Shown here: piece after piece, positions 54,661-63,437 of the stretch | Position numbering within the stretch: position 1 is the stretch's first letter | How the letters are laid out: every line of letters begins with the position of its first letter | Source of the DNA: Flavobacteriaceae bacterium GSB9 | Lineage (GTDB): Bacteria > Bacteroidota > Bacteroidia > Flavobacteriales > Flavobacteriaceae | Length of the DNA: 64,000 nucleotides | Assembly (NCBI GenBank): GCA_022749295.1 | Contig: CP062007.1 | Coordinates: forward strand, 2,666,001 to 2,730,000 | Reading direction: 5' to 3' | Notes under the pieces: model-generated | The model's input: only the letters and a program-made list of their open reading frames with translations | What the model was told of the DNA's origin: nothing | Databases searched by the model: none | Position numbers and translations under genes: made by a program

Positions 54661-54996
54661 TTATAGAAAATCTTCGCGAATAGGGTTGAAGCTATCAATC
54701 AATCGAACGTTTTCTGTTAAGGTTTGAACCGAATGGTTAAGGTTGGATGCAATCTTGAATACGTCACCTTCGTTTAAAAGGTACTCGCGGTCTTCTACAA
54801 ATAGTTTTAACGATCCACTTGCTACGTAAGTAATTTGTTCATGAGGATGATTATGTGGAGGATCAGGTTGTTCCATAGGGCCGTTGGTAAAATCGATTAC
54901 CGTAACCATTAAATCATCTAAATGAACCACTTTACGGTTTAAGTTAGGGGTTAAGGCTTCAAAACCTTCACTGCTTTTTATTACTTCTTTAGACAT
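54661..54996 (-). CDS. Small cupin-domain protein
   Basis: A 111-residue single-domain cupin. The metal-binding motif PHNHPHEQITYVASG has His, His and Glu ligands, and LNHSVQ supplies the last His (about residues 48-62 and 86-91). Such small cupins can be dioxygenases, isomerases or plain ligand binders, so the substrate is open. It lies between DUF59 and DUF2480 genes on the same strand. Confidence 0.82.
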   Translation of the reverse strand: MSKEVIKSSEGFEALTPNLNRKVVHLDDLMVTVIDFTNGPMEQPDPPHNHPHEQITYVASGSLKLFVEDREYLLNEGDVFKIASNLNHSVQTLTENVRLIDSFNPIREDFL

Positions 54997-55021
54997 AATA
55001 TTATTTAGTTGGTTTTTGTTA

Positions 55022-55348
55022 TCAAAGCATTCCTAATTCAAGTTTAGCCTCCTCGCTCATAAGTTCTTGGGTCCATGGCGGGTCGAAAGTAATCTCTACC
55101 TCGGCATTATTTACGGCATCCAAAGATTTTACTTTTTCTTCAACTTCCAAAGGCAAGGTTTCGGCCACTGGGCAATTGGGTGTGGTTAGGGTCATCAGGA
55201 TTTTTACATCGTTATCTTCATTAACAAATACGTCGTAAATCAATCCCAATTCGTAAATATCAACGGGAATTTCGGGGTCGTAAATGGTTTTTAAAACATT
55301 CACGATTTTTTCTCCTAACTCTGCGGTGTCTATGGTTGTTTCACTCAT
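55022..55348 (-). CDS. DUF59 family Fe-S assembly protein (SUF-associated)
   Basis: A 108-residue MIP18/DUF59 domain protein. Diagnostic blocks are TIYDPEIPVDIYELGLIY near residues 21-38 and TTPNCPVAETLP with the conserved Cys. Such single-domain proteins in suf operons help load or transfer Fe-S clusters (SufT/PaaD-like). It lies 25 bases before the cupin gene and belongs with sufE upstream. Confidence 0.9.
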   Translation of the reverse strand: MSETTIDTAELGEKIVNVLKTIYDPEIPVDIYELGLIYDVFVNEDNDVKILMTLTTPNCPVAETLPLEVEEKVKSLDAVNNAEVEITFDPPWTQELMSEEAKLELGML

Positions 55349-55364
55349 AATTATACTTTTTTTA

Positions 55365-55418
55365 TTTCCGCGAAGGCGGAAATCTCATTTAATAGATTCC
55401 TGCTTCCACAGGAATGAC
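55365..55418. repeat. Double-hairpin intergenic repeat
   Basis: Two small perfect hairpins (55365-55382, TTTCCGC with GCGGAAA; 55396-55415, ATTCCTG with CAGGAAT), ending in GGAATGAC. It resembles common flavobacterial intergenic repeats and fills the space between sufE and the DUF59 gene. It may weaken read-through within the suf region. Confidence 0.6.
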
Positions 55419-55424
55419 AAAACG

Positions 55425-55847
55425 CTATTTCAATTGCGTTTGGTATGCAATAGCATACATTTTTAATTGTTTCACCATGCTTACCAGTCCGTTGGCGCGC
55501 GTTGGTGATAAATGTTCCTTTAAACCAATTTTATCGATAAAATCGGTATCGGCATCAATAATATCCTTTGGGCGCTGATTTGAAAAAACACGGATTAAAA
55601 TAGCAATAATACCTTTGGTGATAATGGCATCACTATCGGCGGTAAATTCTACTTTATCGTCTTTCATTTCGGCGTGTACCCAAACTTTACTTTGGCAGCC
55701 TTTTATAATATTGTTGTCCGTTTTGTATTGGTCGTCAATAAGGGGTAATTCTTTCCCTAAATCTATCATATATTGATAACGTTCTTCCCAATCTTCAAAC
55801 ATGGAAAACTCGTCGATTATTTCGTTTTGGATATCTTCAATACTCAC
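55425..55847 (-). CDS. sufE: Cysteine desulfuration protein SufE
   Basis: A 140-residue SufE that takes sulfur from SufS and hands it to the SufBCD scaffold. The active Cys51 lies in IIKGCQSKVWVH, and the family phrases DEFSMFEDWEERYQYMIDLG and GLVSMVKQLK are present. The start is a GTG at 55847, matching the family N-terminus (MSIEDIQ); an upstream frame to 55880 has no ATG and would add an unlikely tail. Confidence 0.93.
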   Translation of the reverse strand: MSIEDIQNEIIDEFSMFEDWEERYQYMIDLGKELPLIDDQYKTDNNIIKGCQSKVWVHAEMKDDKVEFTADSDAIITKGIIAILIRVFSNQRPKDIIDADTDFIDKIGLKEHLSPTRANGLVSMVKQLKMYAIAYQTQLK

Positions 55848-55886
55848 AATAATATATTTTACGCAAAAATACAATAACAAAAGTTG

Positions 55887-56315
55887 CTATTCAATGTTTT
55901 CTGCAATTGATAAGATTTCTTTAACAAGATCAGCGATTTCTTTTGGTGGGTTGCCATGATCAAAACTTTTAGTTTTAAAGGAAGCATCATTAATTCTAAT
56001 GGTTAAATGGGCTATGGCAGCAGCATCAAATTCAAATTTTTTACTGGGTGCTTTTAGATTGGATATGGTTTTGATATCTATGTATTTTAATAAGTTGGTA
56101 AGTGTTTCCCAAACGCGATGATTACACGGTTTTATAATGGGAGAACCGCCTCTGACCTTGATAACGGAAATAATCTTTTTATTGATTTTAATTTCTTTGA
56201 AAGTGCCTCTTGACTGAGCCGAGTACTCTATAGCCATTGAATCTTGATGGATTTCAGGTTGTGAGTAACCATTACTGGCTATTGCAATTGATAGTAAGAT
56301 TAAAATGAGTTTCAT
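55887..56315 (-). CDS. Small exported protein of unknown function
   Basis: A 142-residue protein with a signal peptide (about 1-18, ending NGYSQ) and no recognised domain. One Cys (KPCNHRVWETL) and a basic, beta-rich central part are visible. It lies between the M43 protease gene and sufE, inside the suf region but with its own terminator-bearing boundary upstream. No link to Fe-S chemistry is evident. Confidence 0.65.
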   Translation of the reverse strand: MKLILILLSIAIASNGYSQPEIHQDSMAIEYSAQSRGTFKEIKINKKIISVIKVRGGSPIIKPCNHRVWETLTNLLKYIDIKTISNLKAPSKKFEFDAAAIAHLTIRINDASFKTKSFDHGNPPKEIADLVKEILSIAENIE

Positions 56316-56343
56316 GGTAATAGGCTTGTTACAGTGTAAAATT

Positions 56344-56378
56344 TTAAAAAAGACGCCAATTTTGGCGCCTTTTTTAAA
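56344..56378 (-). terminator. Terminator after the M43 protease gene
   Basis: Arms CGCCAA and TTGGCG with one mismatch outside them, inside flanking A and T runs (A run 56346-56351, T run 56369-56375). It lies directly downstream of the minus-strand protease gene and could also act on the other strand. Confidence 0.7.
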
Positions 56379-56394
56379 ATATATTTAAAATGGG

Positions 56395-57465
56395 TTAATT
56401 ACTTACCATTCCTGCTCTAGGACCTCCAGAAGCAAAAATAGCACGCATTCTGTTTCTTTGTCCATCTGTAAACATGTACATACATGCATCATCTGTATAA
56501 TCCATGTAATTCATGGTCATGTCTGTAGATTTACAGTTTACCGTTGGATAATTTGGGCAACCATAATTTGGGCCGTCTGATGAAGGTGTGTCTTCTACAA
56601 AATCATCTTGTCTACATCTACCATCACCCCAAATATGTCGTAAGTTTAAATAGTGGCCAATCTCGTGAGTTGCTGTTCTTCCTAAATTATAGGGAGCCGC
56701 TGATCCATCGGGTAGGCTTGAGTATAATAAAACAATACCGTCTGTTGCTGGATCTCCACCTGGGAACTGCGCATATCCCAAAATACCGCGACCAATGTTA
56801 CATACCCAAATATTAAGATGAGTTTCTGGAGTTATTGGAGGATAGGTAGCTTTTATAGCATCATTTGTTCCCCAAGAAGATTTAGAGTCTTCATGTCTAA
56901 AGGTTTCTGTTAAAGTAAAGCTGATATCGGTAATAGTAGCATCATTTACAAAGTTTACTGCTCCAGAAGGAAGTAGGTTTGCATTGGTATTGTTAAAATC
57001 AGCATTTAAAACATCTATTTGCGACTGTACTTGACCATCGGTTACATCGTCTGGATTAGGTAACACAATATGTACATAAACAGGAATATTAATTGTATTT
57101 AAATCATCAGGAATCGCTAGCACATCAATATCTGTTTCACTGGTGCTTCCGCTACCACCACCGCCAGGATTTTTTGGCCTACCCTTGGTAACAAGGAATT
57201 TTCTTGTGTGGTATTCTATGGCATACATTTTTTGTTCCAAACTTGGGTTTTCCCTTAACTGTCTGTTTAAAACATCCATAGTAGAACATGGGTTATAATT
57301 TCCTTTGGAATTGGTGGATTTAGCGCTTAAATTATCATTGGAATCCGTATAAACAAAAAAATCACTCATATCAATTTCTTGTTCTTGAGTAATATCCACA
57401 TCATTGCTATTACATGCTGTAAACAACAATAGAACAGCAGTTATTCTTAAAAAAAGGGTTTTCAT
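56395..57465 (-). CDS. M43-family (pappalysin-like) zinc metalloprotease lipoprotein
   Basis: A 356-residue lipoprotein (lipobox FTAC, Cys18) with a propeptide-like region and a C-terminal protease domain. The extended zinc motif HEIGHYLNLRH (His267, Glu268, His271, His277) and the Met-turn MNYMDYTDDACMYMF are complete, so it should be active. Several Cys after the zinc site could form the usual disulfides. A Gly-rich linker near 105 separates the halves. It cuts the suf gene order between sufS and sufE, with a terminator behind it. Confidence 0.9.
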   Translation of the reverse strand: MKTLFLRITAVLLLFTACNSNDVDITQEQEIDMSDFFVYTDSNDNLSAKSTNSKGNYNPCSTMDVLNRQLRENPSLEQKMYAIEYHTRKFLVTKGRPKNPGGGGSGSTSETDIDVLAIPDDLNTINIPVYVHIVLPNPDDVTDGQVQSQIDVLNADFNNTNANLLPSGAVNFVNDATITDISFTLTETFRHEDSKSSWGTNDAIKATYPPITPETHLNIWVCNIGRGILGYAQFPGGDPATDGIVLLYSSLPDGSAAPYNLGRTATHEIGHYLNLRHIWGDGRCRQDDFVEDTPSSDGPNYGCPNYPTVNCKSTDMTMNYMDYTDDACMYMFTDGQRNRMRAIFASGGPRAGMVSN

Positions 57466-57606
57466 TATATAGTAGTTTTTTGGTTCAATTGTACTAAAGT
57501 ATGGTTTTTTATAAAAAGTTGCCCAAAAACCATTCTAAAGTATAAAGTTCTCGATAAAAAGTACATTTTATTATTCGGGGAATTAAATAAGTAAATGAAA
57601 AATGTT

Positions 57607-58821
57607 TTATGAAAGCATCATTTTAGCCTTTTTAACGCCCTCTACCAAAGCATCAATCTCATCCTTGGTGTTGTAAAATGCGAATGAGGCACGTATTGTG
57701 CCCGGGATTTTATAAAAATCCATGATGGGTTGGGCACAGTGGTGACCAGTACGAACGGCAATGCCCATTTTGTCTAGAATAGTTCCTACATCATAGGGGT
57801 GGATACCTTCCAAATTAAATGAAATTACCGATGTTTTGTGTTTTGATGTGCCGTAGATTTTTAAGCCTTCAACGGCCAAGAGTTTTTCGGTGGCATATTC
57901 AAGTAGCTCATGCTCGTGATTGGCAATAGCATTAAAACCTATGTTGTTCATATAATCTATGGCTGCGCCAAAAACAATACCACCTGCAATGTTTGGCGTA
58001 CCGGCCTCAAATTTATGGGGCAATTCGGCGTAGGTGGTTTTTTCGAAAGTCACTTCGGCAATCATTTCGCCACCACCTTGGTAGGGAGGTAGTTTTTTAA
58101 GCCATTCTTCTTTTCCGTAAAGCATACCAACGCCCGTTGGGCCACACATTTTGTGTGCTGAAGCCACATAAAAATCAACATCCAGTTTTTGTACATCGGG
58201 TTTTAAATGTGGACATGATTGTGCGCCATCAATTAAAACAGCTGCACTAAATTTATGCGCTTTATCAATGATATATTCAATGGGGTTGATGGTTCCCAAA
58301 GCATTGGAAATATGATTAACGAAAACAAGTTTGGTATTTTTGGAAAGGAGTTTGTCGAACTCATCCATTAACAATTCTCCTTCCTCATTCATAGGGATAA
58401 CCTTTAAAGTGGCTCCAGTTCGTTCACAGAGCATTTGCCAAGGCACAATATTGCTGTGATGCTCTAAGGCAGAAACGATAATGTCGTCGCCTTTTTTTAG
58501 AAGTGATGAAAAGCCATTGGCCACCAAATTAATACCGTGGGTAGTGCCGGAAGTGAAAATAATCTCGTGGGCAAATTGGGCGTTAAAATGGGTTCTTATT
58601 TTTTCGCGCGATTGCTCGTAAAGGTCGGTCGCTTCTTGGCTCAATGTGTGCACACCACGGTGAATATTGGCGTTGTAGTTTGAATAATAATCTACAATAG
58701 CATCGATAACCTGTTGCGGGGTTTGCGATGTGGCAGCATTATCAAAATAAACCAAAGGTTTCCCGTTTACTTGTCGTGAAAGTATCGGGAAATCTTTTCG
58801 GATGTCTTGTACATTGAACAT
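57607..58821 (-). CDS. sufS: Cysteine desulfurase SufS
   Basis: A 404-residue PLP enzyme that removes sulfur from cysteine for Fe-S cluster assembly. The PLP lysine is Lys224 in SAHKMCGPTG, and the sulfur-accepting Cys362 is in TGHHCAQPIM, the group II (SufS) spacing. Length is close to E. coli SufS (406). It follows sufD by 120 bases, which include a short repeat remnant, and works with SufE encoded downstream. Confidence 0.95.
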   Translation of the reverse strand: MFNVQDIRKDFPILSRQVNGKPLVYFDNAATSQTPQQVIDAIVDYYSNYNANIHRGVHTLSQEATDLYEQSREKIRTHFNAQFAHEIIFTSGTTHGINLVANGFSSLLKKGDDIIVSALEHHSNIVPWQMLCERTGATLKVIPMNEEGELLMDEFDKLLSKNTKLVFVNHISNALGTINPIEYIIDKAHKFSAAVLIDGAQSCPHLKPDVQKLDVDFYVASAHKMCGPTGVGMLYGKEEWLKKLPPYQGGGEMIAEVTFEKTTYAELPHKFEAGTPNIAGGIVFGAAIDYMNNIGFNAIANHEHELLEYATEKLLAVEGLKIYGTSKHKTSVISFNLEGIHPYDVGTILDKMGIAVRTGHHCAQPIMDFYKIPGTIRASFAFYNTKDEIDALVEGVKKAKMMLS

Positions 58822-58941
58822 GGCTAATGGGTTAGCCCCGATTGAGGTCTTTCGACTCCGCTCAAAAAAACTCTTATTCCTTTTTAATAAGTGAAGTTAA
58901 AAGTTATTGCAGCGGTTATCGGGAAGCTAGTTTCAAAAAAA

Positions 58942-60255
58942 TTAAAGATCAAAACCAATATTTACCCCTAGTTTTTCAGCGATAATTTTGGTGATACGTT
59001 GTTTTATTTCAGGAATTTTAACCGAGCTTAACACATCGTTGCTAAATGCAAACATTAACAAACCTTTGGCTTCTTTTTCTGGGATGCCACGCGAACGCAT
59101 ATAAAACAGGGCGCTTTCGTCCAATTGACCAATAGTGCAGCCGTGTGAACATTTAACATCATCGGCAAAAATCTCCAATTGTGGTTTGGTATTAATAGTG
59201 GACTTATCGCTTACCAACATGTTGTTGTTGGCCTGAAATGCATTGGTTTTTTGGGCTTCTTTTTCAACAATCACTTTGCCATTAAATACACCAGTAGAAT
59301 TTTCGTCAAAAATACCTTTGTAATCTTGGTGGCTTTCGCAATTGGGTTCAATATGGTGCACCAACGTATTGTGGTCAACATGTTGCTTATTGCCAATTAT
59401 AGTGACGCCTTTTAGTGTAGAATCGATGTGCTCGCCTTTTTGGAAAAAATTAAGGTTATTGCGCGTTAATTTACCTCCAAAACTAAAAGTGTGTACCGAA
59501 ACATGACTTTGCTGTTTTTGGCTGATAAAGGTATTGTCTATCAAAGACGCATTATCGTTATCGTTTTGGATTTTGTAATAATCAACAATACCGCGCTTGT
59601 TTGCGAAAATTTCGGTAACGCTATTGGTTAAAACGGCATTATCGGTTAAACTTTGGTGGCGTTCGATGATTTGAACATGCGAATTCTCATCAACAACAAT
59701 TAAGTTACGCGGTTGAAGCATAGTTGCCGCCTCGTTACCTGTTGAAAAATGTATGATTTGAATAGGCTTTTCAACCAGTTTGTTTTTTGGAATATGGATA
59801 TAGGCACCTTCTTGTGAAAAGGCCGTATTTAATGATGATAAGCTATCTTTTGTGGCCGCTTTATTGAAATAATTCTCAATAACCAATCGGTATTTCGGTT
59901 TAGATAATGCAGCCGACATTAAGCAAACGTCAATCCCATCATGGGTGGTTTGCGATAAGTGTGACGAATACTTGCCATCGATAAATACAATTTTATAACT
60001 GTCGATATCGTGAATGAAATACTGTCTTACTTCACTGTATTCCAAAATTCTTTCCCGTTTTGGAAAAACACTGTAGTCTTCCTTTAATACTTTATTTAAA
60101 GACGTGTACTTCCAAGCCTCTTCCTTTTTTGAGGGAAAGCCTTTTTCTTCAAATATTTTTATAGCATCACTTCTAAGCCCGTGAACATAAGCGTCTACGT
60201 CAACGTCGTTCTCAAAGGCCATAAATGATGATACTAATTTGTCTTTTAATTCCAT
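58942..60255 (-). CDS. sufD: Fe-S cluster assembly protein SufD
   Basis: A 437-residue scaffold subunit of SufBCD. The C-terminal block KCSHGCTIGQLDESALFYMRS carries the His important for iron entry, and GIPEKEAKGLLMFAF follows, as in the family. It has an N-terminal helical part and a central beta-helix. It lies 73 bases downstream of sufC, the gap being filled by a CAGT-rich repeat. Confidence 0.94.
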   Translation of the reverse strand: MELKDKLVSSFMAFENDVDVDAYVHGLRSDAIKIFEEKGFPSKKEEAWKYTSLNKVLKEDYSVFPKRERILEYSEVRQYFIHDIDSYKIVFIDGKYSSHLSQTTHDGIDVCLMSAALSKPKYRLVIENYFNKAATKDSLSSLNTAFSQEGAYIHIPKNKLVEKPIQIIHFSTGNEAATMLQPRNLIVVDENSHVQIIERHQSLTDNAVLTNSVTEIFANKRGIVDYYKIQNDNDNASLIDNTFISQKQQSHVSVHTFSFGGKLTRNNLNFFQKGEHIDSTLKGVTIIGNKQHVDHNTLVHHIEPNCESHQDYKGIFDENSTGVFNGKVIVEKEAQKTNAFQANNNMLVSDKSTINTKPQLEIFADDVKCSHGCTIGQLDESALFYMRSRGIPEKEAKGLLMFAFSNDVLSSVKIPEIKQRITKIIAEKLGVNIGFDL

Positions 60256-60260
60256 TTTTA

Positions 60261-60328
60261 TCAGTTTGCAGTCCCAGTCATCAGTAGGCAGTCAAACGGC
60301 TTACTTGGTCTGGATACTGATTACTAAA
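60261..60328. repeat. CAGT-rich tandem-like intergenic sequence
   Basis: The sufC-sufD gap holds several CAGT/GCAGTC units (CAGTTTGCAGTC, CAGTCATCAGTAGGCAGTC, then ATACTGATTACT). Degenerate CAGT/ACTG decamers like these are common between flavobacterial genes. No function is known. Confidence 0.45.
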
Positions 60329-61081
60329 CTATGCTTTAACTCCTTCTTTTAACCAATCGTATCCTTTTTCCTCTAATTCGTGAGCGAGTTCTTTAGGTCC
60401 GGATTTTACGATTTTTCCGTTATGTAAAACGTGAACAAAATCAGGAACAATATAATCTAACAAGCGTTGGTAGTGGGTAATCACTAGTACAGCGTTATTT
60501 TTGCTTTTTAATTTGTTAACCCCGTTTGCCACAATACGAAGGGCATCGATATCTAGACCAGAATCGGTTTCGTCAAGAATAGCCAATTTAGGTTCTAACA
60601 TGGCCATCTGGAAAATTTCGTTACGTTTTTTTTCTCCTCCTGAAAACCCTTCGTTTAGCGAACGCGATAAAAACTTGCGGTCAATATCAAGTAGTTCTGA
60701 TTTTTCGCGGATGAGTTTTAACATATCCTTAGCGGGCATTTCGTCCAATCCTTTGGCCTTGCGGGTTTCGTTTATGGACGTTTTGATAAAGTTGGTTACC
60801 GATACCCCTGGAATTTCAACTGGGTATTGGAATGACAAAAAGATGCCTTTGTGTGCACGCTCCTCAGCAGCCAATTCATCAATATCTTCACCTTCAAATT
60901 CAATGCTTCCTTCAGTAACTTCGTACTCTTCCTTTCCGGCAACCACTGATGCCAAGGTACTTTTTCCTGAACCGTTTGGTCCCATAATGGCGTGCACTTC
61001 TCCTGCTTTCACTTCAAGGTTGATACCCTTTAAGATACTTTTGTCTTCAACACCTGCGTGTAAATTGTTAATTTTTAACAT
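60329..61081 (-). CDS. sufC: Fe-S assembly ATPase SufC
   Basis: A 250-residue cytosolic ABC ATPase that drives structural change in SufBCD. It has Walker A GPNGSGKST (about residues 34-42), the FSGGEKKRNEIFQ signature and Walker B AILDETDSGLD. These exact phrases set SufC apart from transport ATPases. It starts two bases after the lipoprotein gene, and sufD follows it. Confidence 0.96.
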   Translation of the reverse strand: MLKINNLHAGVEDKSILKGINLEVKAGEVHAIMGPNGSGKSTLASVVAGKEEYEVTEGSIEFEGEDIDELAAEERAHKGIFLSFQYPVEIPGVSVTNFIKTSINETRKAKGLDEMPAKDMLKLIREKSELLDIDRKFLSRSLNEGFSGGEKKRNEIFQMAMLEPKLAILDETDSGLDIDALRIVANGVNKLKSKNNAVLVITHYQRLLDYIVPDFVHVLHNGKIVKSGPKELAHELEEKGYDWLKEGVKA

Positions 61082-61083
61082 AA

Positions 61084-61500
61084 CTACTCTTGTCCTAATT
61101 TTATAACGTTATTTTTATCTTCAGAAAGCGGGCTTACACTAATTATTTCTGTAATGTCAACCTTCTTTTCCCAAAGAATTTTATCGTCTTTTTGGTTTGT
61201 TACTTTTCCTTTTATTGTTACTTCGACCATGTCGGTCGGTTCGCTTTTGTATTGTTCGGCAATCTTATTCAGCTCTTTTGACTTTTCGGTAATAAATACA
61301 CCATAGATATCGGCTTTCGTCTGTAAAACAGCAGCGTCATTATAAAACACATATTCGCCTTTTAATAGCATTAAACCATTTTGCGCTTCGGTGTTTTCTT
61401 TGTTTTCAATGGAAATTGTTTCTTCTTGGTCCGCTTTTTTTTCGTTTTTACAGCTTAAAAAAACCGCTAAAATCAACGTAACTGAAACTATTTTTCTCAT
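61084..61500 (-). CDS. Lipoprotein gene inside the suf operon
   Basis: A 138-residue lipoprotein (lipobox FLSC, Cys17) followed by a Lys/Glu/Asn-rich linker and a small beta domain with a phrase like VEVTIKGKVTNQKDDKILWEK. No family is recognised. It lies 33 bases after sufB and two bases before sufC, so it is co-transcribed with cytosolic Fe-S genes although its product faces the envelope. It may be a recent, functionally neutral insertion. Confidence 0.75.
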   Translation of the reverse strand: MRKIVSVTLILAVFLSCKNEKKADQEETISIENKENTEAQNGLMLLKGEYVFYNDAAVLQTKADIYGVFITEKSKELNKIAEQYKSEPTDMVEVTIKGKVTNQKDDKILWEKKVDITEIISVSPLSEDKNNVIKLGQE

Positions 61501-61533
61501 TTAAAGTTCTGTTTTAAGATGCTTAAATTACAA

Positions 61534-62982
61534 TTAGCCAACACTGCCTTCTAAGCTTATTTCCAATAATTTTTGAGCTTCTACCGCAAATTCCATCGGT
61601 AGTTTGTTTAGCACTTCTTTGCTAAAACCATTTACAATTATCGCAATGGCCTTTTCGGTATCGATACCACGTTGGTTGCAGTAAAAAATTTGGTCTTCGC
61701 CAATTTTACTGGTTGTGGCCTCGTGCTCGATTTTAGCCGATTTGTTTTTTGCTTCTATGTACGGAAAGGTGTGCGCCCCACATTCGTTGCCCATCAATAA
61801 ACTATCGCATTGCGAAAAGTTACGGGCATTTTCTGCTCTTGAATTAATTTGTACCAGTCCGCGATAGCTGTTTTGTGATTTACCAGCTGAAATACCTTTT
61901 GAAATGATGGTCGATTTAGTGTTTTTTCCTAAATGAATCATTTTGGTACCCGTATCTGCCTGTTGGTAATTATTGGTTACTGCTATAGAATAAAATTCGC
62001 CTACCGAGTTATCACCTTTCAGCACACAACTTGGGTATTTCCAGGTTACGGCCGATCCGGTTTCAACCTGTGTCCAAGAAATTTTTGAATTTTTCTCGCA
62101 CAGACCACGTTTGGTTACAAAGTTGTAAACTCCACCTTTACCTTCGGCGTTTCCTGGGAACCAGTTTTGTACGGTACTGTATTTTATTTCTGCGTCATCT
62201 AAAGCAATAAGCTCAACTACGGCCGCATGTAATTGGTTTTCATCACGACTTGGTGCGGTACAGCCTTCTAAATAGCTTACGTAACTGCCCTCGTCTGCAA
62301 TAACCAATGTTCTTTCAAACTGACCGGTGCCGGCTTGGTTAATTCTAAAATACGTAGACAACTCCATAGGGCATTTTACGCCTTTTGGTATGTAGCAGAA
62401 CGACCCGTCACTAAACACGGCCGAATTTAAAGCTGCATAAAAATTATCTGTTTTAGGAACAACGGTACCAATGTATTTTTTTACAAGTTCTGGATGCTCT
62501 TTTATGGCTTCGGAAATACTCATAAAAATAATGCCTTGTTCGGCCAATGTTTTCTTAAAAGTAGTTGCTACCGAAACCGAATCGACAACAACATCCATGG
62601 CCACGCCAGCCAACTTTTTCTGCTCGTCTAACGAAATACCAAGTTTATTGAAGGTGTCCAATAATTCGGGGTCTACTTCATCCAAACTTTCGTATTTTGG
62701 TTTTTTATTAGGTGCTGAATAGTAAGAAATAGCTTGAAAGTCTGGTTTTTTGTATTTAACATTGGCCCATTCAGGCTCTTCCATGCTTTTCCAAACACGA
62801 AATGCTTCCAATCGCCATTCGGTCATCCATTCAGGCTCTTCCTTTTTTACAGAAATAGCACGTACAATATCTTCGTTTAAACCAACAGGAAACGTGTCCG
62901 ATTCAATATCGGTGTAAAAACCATATTCGTATTCCTTGGTTTTAAGTTCTTCGCGAAGATCATCTTCTGTATACTTCGACAT
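61534..62982 (-). CDS. sufB: Fe-S cluster assembly protein SufB
   Basis: A 482-residue scaffold subunit on which the cluster is built. Family blocks are [59 protein letters not shown] and, near the C-terminus, [20 protein letters not shown], which supplies the Cys used for sulfur transfer. Length fits the family. It starts 16 bases after the sufA-type gene. Confidence 0.96.
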   Translation of the reverse strand: MSKYTEDDLREELKTKEYEYGFYTDIESDTFPVGLNEDIVRAISVKKEEPEWMTEWRLEAFRVWKSMEEPEWANVKYKKPDFQAISYYSAPNKKPKYESLDEVDPELLDTFNKLGISLDEQKKLAGVAMDVVVDSVSVATTFKKTLAEQGIIFMSISEAIKEHPELVKKYIGTVVPKTDNFYAALNSAVFSDGSFCYIPKGVKCPMELSTYFRINQAGTGQFERTLVIADEGSYVSYLEGCTAPSRDENQLHAAVVELIALDDAEIKYSTVQNWFPGNAEGKGGVYNFVTKRGLCEKNSKISWTQVETGSAVTWKYPSCVLKGDNSVGEFYSIAVTNNYQQADTGTKMIHLGKNTKSTIISKGISAGKSQNSYRGLVQINSRAENARNFSQCDSLLMGNECGAHTFPYIEAKNKSAKIEHEATTSKIGEDQIFYCNQRGIDTEKAIAIIVNGFSKEVLNKLPMEFAVEAQKLLEISLEGSVG

Positions 62983-62998
62983 AATTCTTCTTTAAATT

Positions 62999-63328
62999 TT
63001 ATAGTGAAAATGATTCGCCACAACCGCATGTACGGTTGGCATTAGGGTTGTTAAACACGAACCCCGTTCCGTTTAACCCTCCAGAATATTCCAGAGTGGT
63101 GCCAATGAGGTATAAAAAGCTTTTTTTATCTACAATAATTTTAACGCCATTATCTTCAAATACTTTATCGCCTTCTTGTTGTTCTTTATCAAATTTTAAA
63201 TCGTATGATAATCCAGAGCAACCCCCACTTTTAACGCCCACACGAATGTAATCGGTGGCAGCGTTAAAACCATCATCAGCCATGAGCTCAATCACCTTCT
63301 TTTTAGCTGTTTCAGATACTTTTATCAT
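62999..63328 (-). CDS. sufA: A-type Fe-S carrier (SufA/IscA/HesB-like)
   Basis: A 109-residue A-type carrier with the three cluster ligands Cys37 (SGGCSGLSYDL), Cys101 and Cys103 (TCGCGESF). It receives clusters from SufBCD and hands them to target proteins. It is the first gene of the suf operon and has a promoter with a palindrome 20-45 bases upstream. Confidence 0.94.
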   Translation of the reverse strand: MIKVSETAKKKVIELMADDGFNAATDYIRVGVKSGGCSGLSYDLKFDKEQQEGDKVFEDNGVKIIVDKKSFLYLIGTTLEYSGGLNGTGFVFNNPNANRTCGCGESFSL

Positions 63329-63349
63329 TGTTTATTATTAATTAGATTA

Positions 63350-63372
63350 ACTCTAAATAGAGTGCAAATATA
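63350..63372 (-). promoter_or_regulatory. suf operon promoter with palindromic operator candidate
   Basis: On the minus strand the -7 box TATATTTG (63372-63365) is followed directly by a perfect 14-base palindrome, ACTCTA-AA-TAGAGT on the plus strand (63350-63363), at the expected transcription start. A TTG (63399-63397) is 24 bases before the -7 box. A repressor bound here would block initiation; no regulator gene is adjacent. Confidence 0.5.
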
Positions 63373-63437
63373 CAATATAAGTCACGGATTACCATACAAC
63401 CTAACATTATATTAGTATATACTTTTATAGTTTTTTG

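Noticed and set aside
58845-58865. A further palindromic repeat after sufS
   Set aside because: Only one half (TTTCGACTCCGCTCA) of a typical element is visible and no matching arm was found, so it is at most a remnant.
60501-61106. A 201-codon plus-strand frame over sufC
   Set aside because: It runs opposite sufC, whose motifs are complete; the Ser/Pro-rich translation is a shadow.
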